From Acephala macrosclerotiorum (lineage: Eukaryota; Ascomycota; Leotiomycetes; Helotiales; Mollisiaceae): a stretch of 42,740 nucleotides of DNA. Within the stretch, counting starts at the first letter, position 1. The number at the start of each line of letters is the position of its first letter. Position numbers and translations under genes: made by a program. The notes beneath the pieces were generated by a model. That model had not been told where the DNA came from. It saw only the letters and a list, made by a program, of their open reading frames with translations, and did no database searches. The stretch spans positions 1-42,740 of the forward strand of contig MU119581.1 of assembly GCA_014904845.1 (NCBI GenBank), given 5' to 3'. Shown here piece after piece: positions 9,777 to 21,291 of this stretch.

Positions 9777-12700
9777 ATGACCGTAAGGCCGCCGTGCTAG
9801 AGTATATTCCTAATCAACTTTACAGCAGCGCACTTTGAGAAACCTCAGACGCAACCGCCAGGAGTCAATACTAGAATCCGGTGAACTGAATTCAACAGCA
9901 GATTTGGATTCTGCGCACAGATCGGGGGGTATCGAGCCTTTGGACGCCGAGCAGAGACACTCTTCTGAGCCCACGACGGTCACTAGGTCCTCTCTGTACC
10001 ATGCCGAACTCTCCGAACGACCTACGCCTCTACAACATCAATCCACAGTGGGATCTTCATTCTCTGCTTTTGGGAATCAATTGAGTCGCAGGAACAACGA
10101 CGGACAATCTTCAACACAAGACGAAGAGGGGCTCAGTCTGGTCCTCGACTGCAACGATCCTGTCGCGGACCTGATTTTCGTCCATGGCCTTGGAGGCTCG
10201 TCGAGGAAGACGTGGTCGTTCGAAAGAGACGTCAAAAACTTCTGGCCACCATGGTTGGGATCGGAGGTGGGGTTTTCGAACACTAGGATCTTTACTTTTG
10301 GATACAACGGGCGTTTCGCCGGGGAAAGTACAAAATTAAGTATTCTCGATTTTGCCAAGGAGCTATTATTTCAAGCCCGGCATTATGCCCATGCTTACAA
10401 AGAGGATGATGTTCCCATTGGCACTGTACGTTATATCGTCTTAAAACTAGGCTTCTTGCTATGACGCTTATGTTCTTCTTCTAGCATCCGTTGATTTTCG
10501 TTGTTCATTCTATGGGGGGTTTAGTGGTGAAGAAGGTAAGAACTATATGAAGAGACCTCAAAAGGACATCGATAACTCTACGATTCAGGCCTACATTGTC
10601 GGCAAGACCAGTGACCAGTTCGCCGATATGATCAATCAGACCTACGGCATTGTCTTTCTTGGAACACCTCACCGAGGAGCTAACCTGGCCTCAACCCTTA
10701 ACAACATGCTTCGAGCTTCGCCAAGCATGAGCGCTAAGGTGTACGTTGATGAACTAGAAAAGGGCTCAACGACAATATCAGACATCAACGAAACATTTCG
10801 AAGCATGTGTGGAGATTTGGCTTTGGTCTCTTTCTATGAAACATTGAAAACGAGCATAGGCGTCACCAAGACCCTAGTATGCTGACCTCACAGTGTGACT
10901 ATTAATGAAGCTGACAACTGCCAGATTGTTGAAAGAGATTCCGCTGTCCTTGGGTATCCAGGGGAGATATCTGCGCCATTGCGTGTAGATCATCACGGAC
11001 TAACCAAATTCAAGGACAGAGAAGACGTAAATTATCGCGATGTTAGAAATGTCTTGAGATCTTTTTTGAGGAAAATTCGCGAGTTTGGTATGTTAAAATG
11101 GTAACAGATCACAGTGACGATGCTGACAGTGGTATAGCAAGCACAGAGAAAAAATTGCTAAAATCAACGAGCCCCGTCCCTTCAGCTATATCCCTGGACC
11201 AAATACTCGGAATTAAAGACATTGGCGACGATCTTGACACTTTTCGATCGAGACGGCATGCACACTCATGTCAATGGATTTTGCGTAAGCCTTCTTTCCG
11301 TGATTGGACAGAAGAAGTTCACGAGGATAGTTTAAACTTATTCTGGCTCTCGGGGCCTCCTGCTGTTGGAAAAACAACGCTATCGGCCTTTATCACTCAC
11401 TATCTCAAACGAGGTTTTGTCCCTGGCACCTGCCAGTATCATTTCTTCCAAGCAGAGCATCACGATACTCGAACAATCTCGTATTTCCTTCGTTCCCTCG
11501 CATTCCAGATTGCGCAAGAACATGAAGAATTTCGAATCGCGCTGGCATCGGCTTACCAGAAAAGCGGCATACCGTTCGCATCGCAGAAGTACCAGGTGAT
11601 ATGGGACAAGGTTTTCGAGGGCATATTGTTCCGAGTCAAGTTCAACGAGCCCCTCTTTTGGGTCTTGGATGGCTTGGATGAAGCAGAATCTCCCGGTATC
11701 TTGTGTGACCTCATGACAAAGATCACCTCCGCAACCCAAATAAAGGTTCTACTTGTTAGTAGACCGACGAAAGTTTTGGTCTCGACCTTGAGCTCAAACG
11801 GCCATCTGCGTCGCGAGGAGATTCGCGTGCAAGATACCGCCGACGATATTCAATCCCATGTCATCGAGACCGTTTCTAAAATCATCCCAGATCACATGAA
11901 GGACCAACGGACGACTGTTATCAACAACATCCTTTCCAAGGCTGGTGGTTCCTTTCTTTGGGTCACTCTTGCCATGGAAAGGGTCAAAGATAGTTGGTAT
12001 ACTCCGGATGCTATCCACACGGCATTGGATGGCATCCCCGAAGGCATGGACACCATGTACATCAGGATGCTAGAGGATGTGGCGTCTCTGAGCGACAGAA
12101 ATCGCAAAATGGCGATCGAAATCCTCACTTGGACTTCTTGTGCCTTCCGACCTCTTGATGTTGAAGAGTTGGCGGTGGCTCTTAAGGATATTTTTGACTT
12201 CGTCAATACTCAGAATCTTGAAGCAGCCATTGCCGACATCTGCTGCAATTTCATTAGTGTCAAAAAGTCAAAGGTCTCTTTGATACATCAGACGGCGCGA
12301 ACTTTTCTCTTGACGGAAAAGTCGGAACTGCCCATATCGATCGATAGAGGCAAGAGTCACGAGCATATTGCGATGGTCTGCATGAAGTTCCTTTCCAACG
12401 CCCCGAAATGGAGGGGAATGTTCATGCTGGCGCAGGACACCGGCTCCACCAGTGACCAACAATCGATCTCGCATGGTCCTCTCAACGAGCCTTTCCTTTG
12501 GTACGCCACGACGCACTGGGCATATCACGTCAGCTGTGCATCAGCAGATTTAGGCGAATCCGAAACATTGCAGGCTGCTGTGTTCGACTTCTTAAGCAAT
12601 TACGCCCTGCTTTGGATGAATGCCGTTGCTTTGGAAGGCAATCTTCGGATTCTCACGAGATCAGCTGCATATCTCAAAGCATGGGCTAAAAGGAAAGCCC

Positions 12701-15006
12701 ACCACACCTCTCAAGAGGTACCAACAAGTCTCAGCCTAAGTCAAAACTCGAACGGGGTTGATGTACTGCTGGGGTGGTCGAACGATCTCATCCGCGTCGT
12801 GGGCAGATTTGGAGCATATCTTGCCGAAAATCCTTCTTCTATCCACAAGCACGTCGTGCCCTTTTGTCCCCACGACTCGATATTGTACACGACCTTTCAG
12901 TACCAGACTGGGAATGGAATCTCGGTCAAGGGCATCTCTTCCGGGAAGTGGGATGACTGCTTGGCTAGGTTGACAATGGGTGGAGATGAACGCGGAACCA
13001 AGGTCGTCGCCAAGGACAACTACTTCATCACCCTGATCGGTGCCAGTGGAACTCTGATCATCTGGCATGCAGAGACTTGTGAAGAAGCGAGGCGGCTGTG
13101 TCATGGCGAATATGTGACAGCCATCAAAGCCAGCAAGACTTCCAACCTCGTCGCAACGGCCGGTATAACTGTAATCCGCGTTTGGGACATTGTGGGTGGT
13201 GAAGAGATATACAACCTTCCAAAAACAAACCAAGGACGTCTAATGTCTCTCGTGTTCTCCTCCAACGATACCGAATTGCTCATCGCGTACGACGACTGCA
13301 CAGTCCAATGCATCGATCTCAAGTCCGCGAAAGAACGGTGGACTTTCCGGGCAGAGGATCCATCGGAACCAGAGCATAGTTGCCCCAGATTAATGAGCTT
13401 CAGCCAGGACTCCAAGAAAATCGCAGTAGCGTACCGTGGGAGACCAGTCTTCGTCTGGAAAATCACCGAACAACGAGGTCAAAGGCCCATGCGTTGCATT
13501 CGGCGGGAAGACAGGCTCAAGAAACATGGAGATGTCTGGAATGCACCTGAGGTCGTTTTGTGGCAGCCAGATTCTCCAAATGTACTGATTTTGTATCAAG
13601 ACACGAAACTGGTAGACTGGAATCTCGAGAACAATTCACAGACCGAGCATACCCATCTCCAAGCGCGGGAAATGGCAGTGAGCTCTGATGGAAATTTGCT
13701 GCTGACCAGCGACAATAATGGGACTTTGAGCGTTTGGACAACGGGGAGATTCACCTTGGTATATGAGCTTGCTTATGACGAGTTCGTGAGGGATATTGCG
13801 TTTTCTCCAGATGGTCAACGACTTTACGATGTACGAGGAACATTGTGCAATGTCTGGGAGCCTGACGTGCTCATCCGGTCTGACGATTCTAATCGAGAAG
13901 ACATCAGTACTCATGACAGCACACTCTATTCGGTTCCAGTTGTGTCTTCTGATGATAACAGTCGCACACAAATCTCAGCATTGGTATGTGGAGAAAGCGA
14001 TCAGTATTTCTGTACCGGCAAAGAGGACGGCACAGTCGTTATGTTTGAGATGGTCAACGCTACACAGCATCGGAAGCTCATCACGCACTCTACCTCCGTA
14101 TCAGTCATCGAAATGGCCTGGTCAAGCAGACAGAAATACTTCGCATCAGCTGATGATTCGGGACGTCTGATTGCTAAGAGACTTGAACGACCGGTGAATA
14201 GAACAGCTAAGTGGAAAGTATTTCCTCTGCTTGACTTTAGGCTTGGGAATGCTGTCACACAACTGCTGTTCAGCAGCTCGGAAGAATTTCTCCTGGTTTC
14301 TAGTAGCTCATTGGATCGTGTCTACAGCACCAAGACCAAGGAGAAGCTATTTCAGGTTTCTCGTCCAGATGACATTCCTGGAAGATGGGTGCAGCATCCG
14401 ACGATTCCTCAGTTACTGATTGGTATCGAAGGCGAAAAACAAGCGCTGTACCGCTGGAGCAATCTGGGAAAGGTTGACGAGGACTCACCTACAACGGGAA
14501 ATCGGCGTAGCCAGAGCGTTCATGACGATGAATCCCCAAATCTCGAAGCTTCGTTGGGAAGTCCCGGTCTCTCCAGAACCTCGTCACGATGCAACGAAAC
14601 GCTCAATGCACTGGAACACGTGTACATGATCCAAGACCGCTACTTGATCCTCGAATTCCTCTCCAACCGCCACTACACCGCTAGAATGGCGCCCGCCGCC
14701 TCCCGGCATATCGACGTGATCGACCTCGAAACCTTACAACGCACAAATCTCCCCGTTCTTGCCACGGTCGTGAATCGCCTTGTGGGCGTCACGCAAGAAC
14801 ATCTCGTGTTTCTAAACCACCAGTATTGGGTCTGTACTTGGGACATCAGTGGAGGTGATAAGGGTGAATATACAAAACATTTCTTTTTGCCGAAGGATTG
14901 GCTTAGTCCTGGTGCGAGGAGGCTGATTATACTGAATCGGTATGGGACGCTTCTTTGTCCGAAAAATGGGGAGGTTGCTATTGTGAGAGAAGGGATTAGG
15001 ATTTAA
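9777..15006 (+). CDS. NLR-like STAND protein: SesB-type alpha/beta hydrolase-NACHT-WD40
   Basis: Predicted fungal non-self or incompatibility receptor. My model has six exons: 9777-9782, 9826-10425, 10485-10535, 10589-10876, 10925-11087 and 11186-15006, giving 1642 residues. The first ~108 residues are polar and probably disordered. A hydrolase domain follows: LIFVHGLGG, the nucleophile elbow VHSMGGLVVKK (the whole of exon 3), FLGTPHRGA and DHHGLTKF, which may hold the catalytic His. NACHT follows, with Walker A GPPAVGKTT (DNA 11353-11379) and Walker B FWVLDGLDEAE (~11656-11688), then the usual STAND helical segment (PLDVEELAVAL, LIHQTARTFLL). From about 13020 come diverged WD40 blades (GTLIIWHAE, VIRVWDI, GTLSVWTTG, CNVWEPD). 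Introns 2-4 (59, 53, 48 nt) are firm. The first exon is uncertain: ATGACC then GTAAGG, or ATG at 9753 directly followed by GTGAGC, both fit. The exon 5/6 junction is also uncertain; 11088-11185 is preferred. The long last exon is open and not RIP-mutated. Confidence 0.85.
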
Positions 15007-15535
15007 ATCGGTTTTTATTACTTTTTTTTTCGTGTAAAATTGTTTAAATGGTTAATAACCCGGGTAACGAAGTATAACTACTTCCTCGGCGCGATCTCCT
15101 CGTTATCCAAGAAAATTGTACGGAGTTTGCAAGATATTGGGTCACTAAATACCCCAGGCGCAATGTCGCAAAGACGAATTTGCCGGCCTTCGATGTTTGA
15201 ATAGAGAGGTTGTAATGGACTCGCTATTGCTTCAGCCTCAATTATCGTCTCTTAGCCTTACAAAATCGATTAGATATCCGGGATGCTCGCACCTAGAAAG
15301 AGGAAAGCTTATAATCTTGATTTCAAAACCATAAGGCCCGGTGCGGCGCTCCAAACGGGCGAATAAGCCCCGCCCGAACAAGGCCCGATAAACCATTACT
15401 TTACTAATTCAGCATCTCCCTAGCTACTCTCAGCCACAGGATGTAGTCCAATCCAACGCATATATCCGCAAGCCAAAGTTGAAATTCCTTAGTACGGATC
15501 CTTTCGCCTGGTTAAAAAGAATTAAATCTTCGAAT
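15007..15535. other. GC-normal non-coding flank, 3' side of the NLR gene
   Basis: No gene is visible. The first ~60 bases after the stop are T-rich and may hold the NLR 3' end. Around 15333-15387 is a GC-rich patch with AAGGCCCG directly repeated (15333-15340 and 15380-15387) around a 6-bp inverted repeat, CGGGCG at 15356-15361 with CGCCCG at 15371-15376. This could be a scrap of a DNA transposon end or merely a GC-rich spot. Composition drops abruptly to desert at about 15520-15540. Confidence 0.5.
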
Positions 15536-15589
15536 AATAATTTACTTCCAATATATAATTAATTATAATAATATTAATATATTTATTAA

Positions 15590-16500
15590 TATAAAATTAT
15601 AAAATTAATTATTATTTGTTCGATTTAAGAACTAATATTAACTTTTTTATATGTACGTAATATTAATCTTATAATAAGCGATTTTACTCAAATTTAATCA
15701 AAATATTTAAATATAACAATTTAATTAATTTATTAAAAAATTCAATAGTTTTATAATTTCGAACTAATATATAATCAATTTAATAAAAAACATTAAAATT
15801 TCGATTTATAAACGATTATATTACGCTTATAATTATAATATATTAATTAATTTAAATTATATAAAATTTAATTAAATATTATTAAATTTTAAATTTTAAA
15901 CGATTTTATTAATTTATTATTATATAAATCAATAAAATATAATTGTATTTAATTAAAATAATAATTGTAAATTTTTTAAATACATTTCTATTTTAAATAT
16001 TAAAATTATAATTACTTTAAACGAAATATTAAAAAAAAAAATTTAATAAATAATTTTTTATAATTAATTAAATTAATCGTAATAATTAAATATAAAACGA
16101 GAATTTTAAAAAAAAAAATTTTAATATAAAACTTCGAAAATATTTTTTTATTTAAAGTATTAAAATAATAATATATTAAAAAAAATTGTTTTTAATTTTA
16201 TAATTATATAATTTTTAAAAAAAATTTAAATTTTTTTTTTTAAAAAAATTATATATTAAATAAAATAATTTAAATTAATTAAATCGATAATAATAATTAA
16301 ATATAAAAACGAGAATTTTAAAAAAAAAATTTAATAATATAAATTTTTATAATTTGTTTTTATTTTAATAATTATTTTAATTTTAAATATTTGTAAAAAA
16401 TTTAAATTAAAAACTATTAATTTGAAATTTAAAATAAAAATAAATTATTAAAATCAAAAATTTTATAATTTATTATTATTTATATTTTTTATAAATATAT
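15590..16500 (+). repeat. Left arm of a large imperfect inverted repeat (family A)
   Basis: This arm aligns by eye with the reverse complement of about 17190-18090 over several hundred bases. For example, TTATAATAAGCGATTTTA at about 15670 pairs with the reverse complement near 17985-18003. ACGAGAATTTTAAAA near 16310 pairs with TTTTAAAATTCTCGT near 17307. Differences are mainly transitions. It begins only ~55 bp beyond the gene island. Its 3' part continues with other family A pieces to about 16850, with gaps relative to the copy at 5.0-7.0 kb. Confidence 0.6.
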
Positions 16501-17084
16501 TATAAAATTTTTAAATAAATTTTTTAAATAAATTTTTTAAATATATATTAAAAATATTAATATTATTTAAAATTTAATCGTAAAATCGATTAATTTAAAT
16601 AAATTTTTATATATTATATTTAATTAAAAAAAAAGTTTTAAAATTTTTTTTATTATTATAAATTATTTTAATATTCAAAAAATTAATTTTTTTTTAAATA
16701 TTTAATAAAATATTATAATAATTATAATAAATTAAAAAAAATTATATTATAAAATTATTATTTAAAAATTAATTATATTTTTTATTAAAAATATATATAT
16801 ATAATTGAAAATTTTAATATTTTGAATTTATATATTTTAATTAATTTAAATATTTTTAAATATTTTAAACTTTTTAAATATAAAATTTATTATTTAATTT
16901 AAATTAATTCATAATTTTAATAATAATTTTTTAATCGATTTAATTATATTTAAAAAAATATAATTTATATTAAATAATATAAATAATTTATTTTATTTAT
17001 AAAAAGAATTAATTAAAAACGTATTTATAATTTTTATATTTTAAATTTTTATATTATAAAATATTTTTTTCTTTTTTTTAAAAA

Positions 17085-18090
17085 AAAAACTCGTTTAACG
17101 ATTTATTAAACGAATTAATAACGAATAAAAAAATTTTTAACGTATATTTTTTTTTATAAATTTCGTAAAAACGTTTTTATAAAAAATTATAAAATTTTTA
17201 ATTTGAATTTTTATTAAATAATAAAAATTAATAAATTAATAAGTTTTTTAATATTTAAAATAAAAACAAATTATAAAATTTTATATTATTAAAAATTTTT
17301 TTTTAAAATTCTCGTTTTTATATTTAATTATTATAATTAATTTAATTAATTTAAATTATTTTATTTAATATATAATTTTAAAAAAAAGAATTAAAATTTT
17401 TTTCGAAAATTATATAATTATAAAATTAAAATAAATTTTTTTTTAATATATTATTATTTTAACGTTTTAAATAAAAATGTATTTTCAAAGTTTTATATTA
17501 AAAAAATAATTTTAAAATTTTCGTTTTATATTTAATTATTATAATTAATTTAATTAATTATAAAAAAATATTTATTAAAAATTATATAATTATAAAAATA
17601 TTTAATATTTAAAAAGTTTTAATATTTTATTCGAAATAATTACAATTTTAATATTTAAAATAAAAATGTATTTAAAAATTTTATAATTATTATTTTAATT
17701 GAATACGATTATATTTTATTAATATATATAATAACAAATTAATAAAATTGTTTAAAATTTAAAATTTAATAAAATTTAATTAAAATTTAATTTATTTATA
17801 AATTTTATATAATTTAAATTAATTAATATATTATAATTGTAAACGTAATACAATTATTCGTAAATTGAAATTTTAATATTTTTTATTAAATCGATTATAT
17901 ATTAATTCGAAATTATAAAATTATTAAATTTTTTAATAAATTAATTAAATTATTATATTTAAATATTTCAATAAAATTTAAATAAAATCGCTTATTATAA
18001 AAAATATTAATATTATAAATATATATATAAAAATTAATATTAATTTTTAAATTAAATAAATAATAATATAATTATATATTTTTTTTATAA
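17085..18090 (-). repeat. Right arm of the inverted repeat (family A, minus orientation)
   Basis: This is the reverse-complement copy of 15590-16500, with extra family sequence at 17085-17215 (hairpin-like CTCGTTTA...TAAACGA and TTTCGTAAAAACGTTTTTAT). The same extra sequence occurs at 18605-18765 and, in plus orientation, around 5680-5750. The region between the arms (~16500-17085) is also extremely AT-rich. The arrangement may be two insertions in opposite orientation, or one element with long terminal inverted repeats. Confidence 0.55.
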
Positions 18091-18604
18091 TTATAATATT
18101 TTTATTCGTTTTAATAATATTATATATTTAAAATTTAAAATTTAATATTTTTTTTTTTATTTAATATTAAAAATATTTTATTATTATTAAATTAATTATT
18201 AAAAATATTTTATACGTTATTATTATTATTATTATTTTATAAATAATTTTAATTATATAAAAATATAATTTTTTAAATTATTTTTATAAATAATATTTTA
18301 ATTGTTTTTTTTTTAATAATAAAATTATTTATTTAAATAAAAAAAATAAAAAACGTATATAAAATAATTTTTTTTTAAAAAAAACTTATATAAAAATAAA
18401 AAAATATAATTTTAATTTTAATATAATTTAATATTATATATAATTATTATATTAATAATTTTTATTTAATAAATATAATTAAAAAATTTTTATTATAATT
18501 TATTAATATATAAAATTTATTAAAATTTAAAAATATTAAAATTAAAATTTTTTAATAAATATTTTTTTTTATATCTATATATAATTAAAAAATATATATA
18601 AAAT

Positions 18605-18765
18605 ATTTTTTTCGTTTTAAAAAAAAAAATTTATTCGTCGATTTATAAACGAATTAATTAACGAACGATTTTTTTTTTTTTATTCGATTTATATTTTATT
18701 TTGCAAATTTCGTAAAAACGTTTTTATAAAAAATTATAAGATTTTTAATAGATATTTATTTTAAA
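18605..18765 (-). repeat. Second copy of the family A end segment
   Basis: This segment aligns with 17085-17215. Shared features are an A-run, a CGATTTATAAACGAATTAAT-like hairpin region, a T-run and the identical AAATTTCGTAAAAACGTTTT block followed by ATAAAAAATTATA. After that the two diverge. It is either a truncated copy or the boundary of another family member. No coding content is visible. Confidence 0.5.
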
Positions 18766-21078
18766 ACGATTACAAAATATAATATTTTTATTAAATTAAT
18801 TTAATTATTTTTGTAATTATTAAATTAAAATTTTTTAAATTTTTAAATATATTTATATATTTATTTATTTATTAAAACGATTGAATTTATTCGTATAATT
18901 TTATTATTATCGTTTGATTTTTATAAATATAAATATTATTATATATTTAATATAAAAAATTTCGAATATAATAAATATATTCGAATCGTCGATTTAATTT
19001 TTATAAAGTTTTTAATAAAAACTTTAATCGATTTATTCGAATTTTTCAATTAATATTTTATTAATTAATATATTTTATTTAATTTATTATTATTTAATTT
19101 ATTATTATTTAATTTATTAAAATTTTATATTTTTAAATTTTTTTTAATTAAAAATTTTTATTAAACGATTTATTTATAATATTAATACAATTTAATAAAA
19201 ATTGTAACGATAATAATAATATATAATAAATATAATATTTATTAAATATAAAAACTTTTTTAATTTTTACGTTATTTTAAATAACGTATAATATATTAAT
19301 TTAAAATTATTAAAATCGTAAAAATTGTAAAAATCGTAAAAATAAAATGTTTTTATAATAAAAAATTTTTTAATTACAATAATTAAAAAATGAATTTATT
19401 TATATTCGCAAAATTCAATATTATTAATATAAATTAATTACGAAATAATCGTAAATTAATTTAATATTATTAATCAAAAATTTAAAAACTTTTAAATATT
19501 ATTAAATACTTTTTCGAAAAAATTATATAATTTTATAAATATTAATATTATAAGTATAAAAAATTAATAAAACGATTTTTAATATTTAAATTTTTTTAAA
19601 TATTTTAATTTCGAGTTTTTTTATATATTTAATTATTAAAATATTTATTATATAAAATAAAAATAAATATTATTATTTGAATATTTTATATTTTTATATA
19701 ATATTAAATAATTTGTTTTTTAATTATAACAATATAACATATAATAATTTATATTAATTATTTATTATATATATATATATTTTATTTAATTTTTTATTTC
19801 GTTATTTAATTAATTATTTTATTTATTTATTTTTATTTCGAGTTTTAATCGTAATATTTATATAATTATTTTTAATATAAAATTTTTTTTTTTATTATAA
19901 TAAAATAATTTTATCGTCAATTTAAAAATTAATAATTAATTATTATCGATTATTGTTTTCATTTATTAATTATAAAATAAAAATAAAAATAATTTTCAAT
20001 TTTCAAATATTATTAATAAATATTTTTTTATTTTTTTTATTACGAAATAAATTAATTAATTTATAATTTTTTTTTCGTTATTATTATAATAAAATATTTT
20101 TATTATAAATTTAAAAATTAATATTTAATTATTATTAATATTATTTTTATATTGTTATTAATTTTTTTTATTTTTTTTATTTCGTTTTTATAAAAGTTTT
20201 AATATATAATATAATTAAAAAATACGATATTAAATCGATAAAAAATAAATATATAAAAATTACAAAATAAAAATATTTTCATTGATTAAAAAAATTAATA
20301 ATTAATTATTTTCGAATTTTTTATTTTTTATTTTTTAATATTTTAAATATTTTATTTTCGAATTATTAAAAAATACATTTTTATTTTTACTTTGAAATAC
20401 GTTAATTACAATTAATTATTTTCGAATTTTAATTATTTTATTTTTATTTTAATATATATTAATTATAATTAATTATTTAAAAAAATATTTTTATTTTTAT
20501 TTTAAAATATATTAATCGAATTTAATTATTTATTTTTTTATATTAAAATTTATTTTTTTATTTTATTTTTAAATTAATTAATCGAATTTAATAATAATTT
20601 TCATAGAATAAAAAAATTAATATTTAATTGTTTTTATTTTTCGATTATCAATAATAATATTTATAATTTTTTTTTGAATTATTAATAACGACGTTTATAA
20701 TTTTTTTCAAATTATTAAAAAATATATTTTTTATTTTTATTTTGAAATATATTAATATTTTTACGATTTTTTTTTTTAAATATATATAATTATAAAAATT
20801 TAAAATAAATTATTTTTTAAAAAATAAATAATTAAATAAATTTAATAAATTTTTTTATTAAATTTTTTTTGTATATTTTTTTATTATTATATTTATTATA
20901 AATTTATAATATTTTTATTATTATTTTTTAATATAATATTTAAATTTTAAATAAATTTTTATTTACAAAAAAATTCGTTTAAAATTAAAATTAAATTAAA
21001 TTTGAATTAAATTTAAATTTAATTTAAATTTTAAATTTTAATTTAAAATAAATTATTTTAAATTTTTTTTATATTAAT
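18766..21078. repeat. AT desert with decayed tandem repeats
   Basis: No gene is visible. From about 19780 to 20765, similar blocks recur. The stretches at about 19884-19972 and 20070-20162 align at a spacing near 185 bp. Later, blocks ending ATTTTTATTTT(G/A)AAATA(C/T)(G/A)TTAAT recur at shorter, irregular spacing (near 20385, 20490 and 20735). The rest is low-complexity A/T sequence with G and C mostly in CpG. Confidence 0.35.
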
Positions 21079-21083
21079 ATATA
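21079..21083. repeat. Target-site duplication, left (ATATA)
   Basis: The five bases before LTR 1 read ATATA and match the five bases after LTR 2 (27434-27438). In such AT-rich DNA a 5-bp match alone is weak. It gains weight because it falls exactly at the ends of a 208-bp LTR pair. Confidence 0.65.
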
Positions 21084-21291
21084 TATTAGTATTACTAGGA
21101 ATATTTATTACTAGTAATAAACCAAAAACGAAATAAATAAATAAATTAAATAATTCGTTAATTGATTGATTTTTTTAAATCTAATAAATGCGCAAAAATT
21201 GAAAGATATAATCTCAATTCTAGCGCAAGCGGCGCTAGTCCCGATCTGGCCTAGTGTCGCACGTGACTACTAAACTAATATTGTATTCACA
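21084..21291. repeat. LTR copy 1 (208 bp)
   Basis: The first ~137 bp are AT-rich. Position 138 onward is a GC-rich core (21221-21270) containing CACGTG at 21260-21265 and a 7-bp inverted repeat, CTAGCGC (21220-21226) with GCGCTAG (21232-21238). It differs from copies 2 and 3 mainly by C/T and G/A changes. All three copies are 208 bp with the core at the same offset. Confidence 0.8.
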
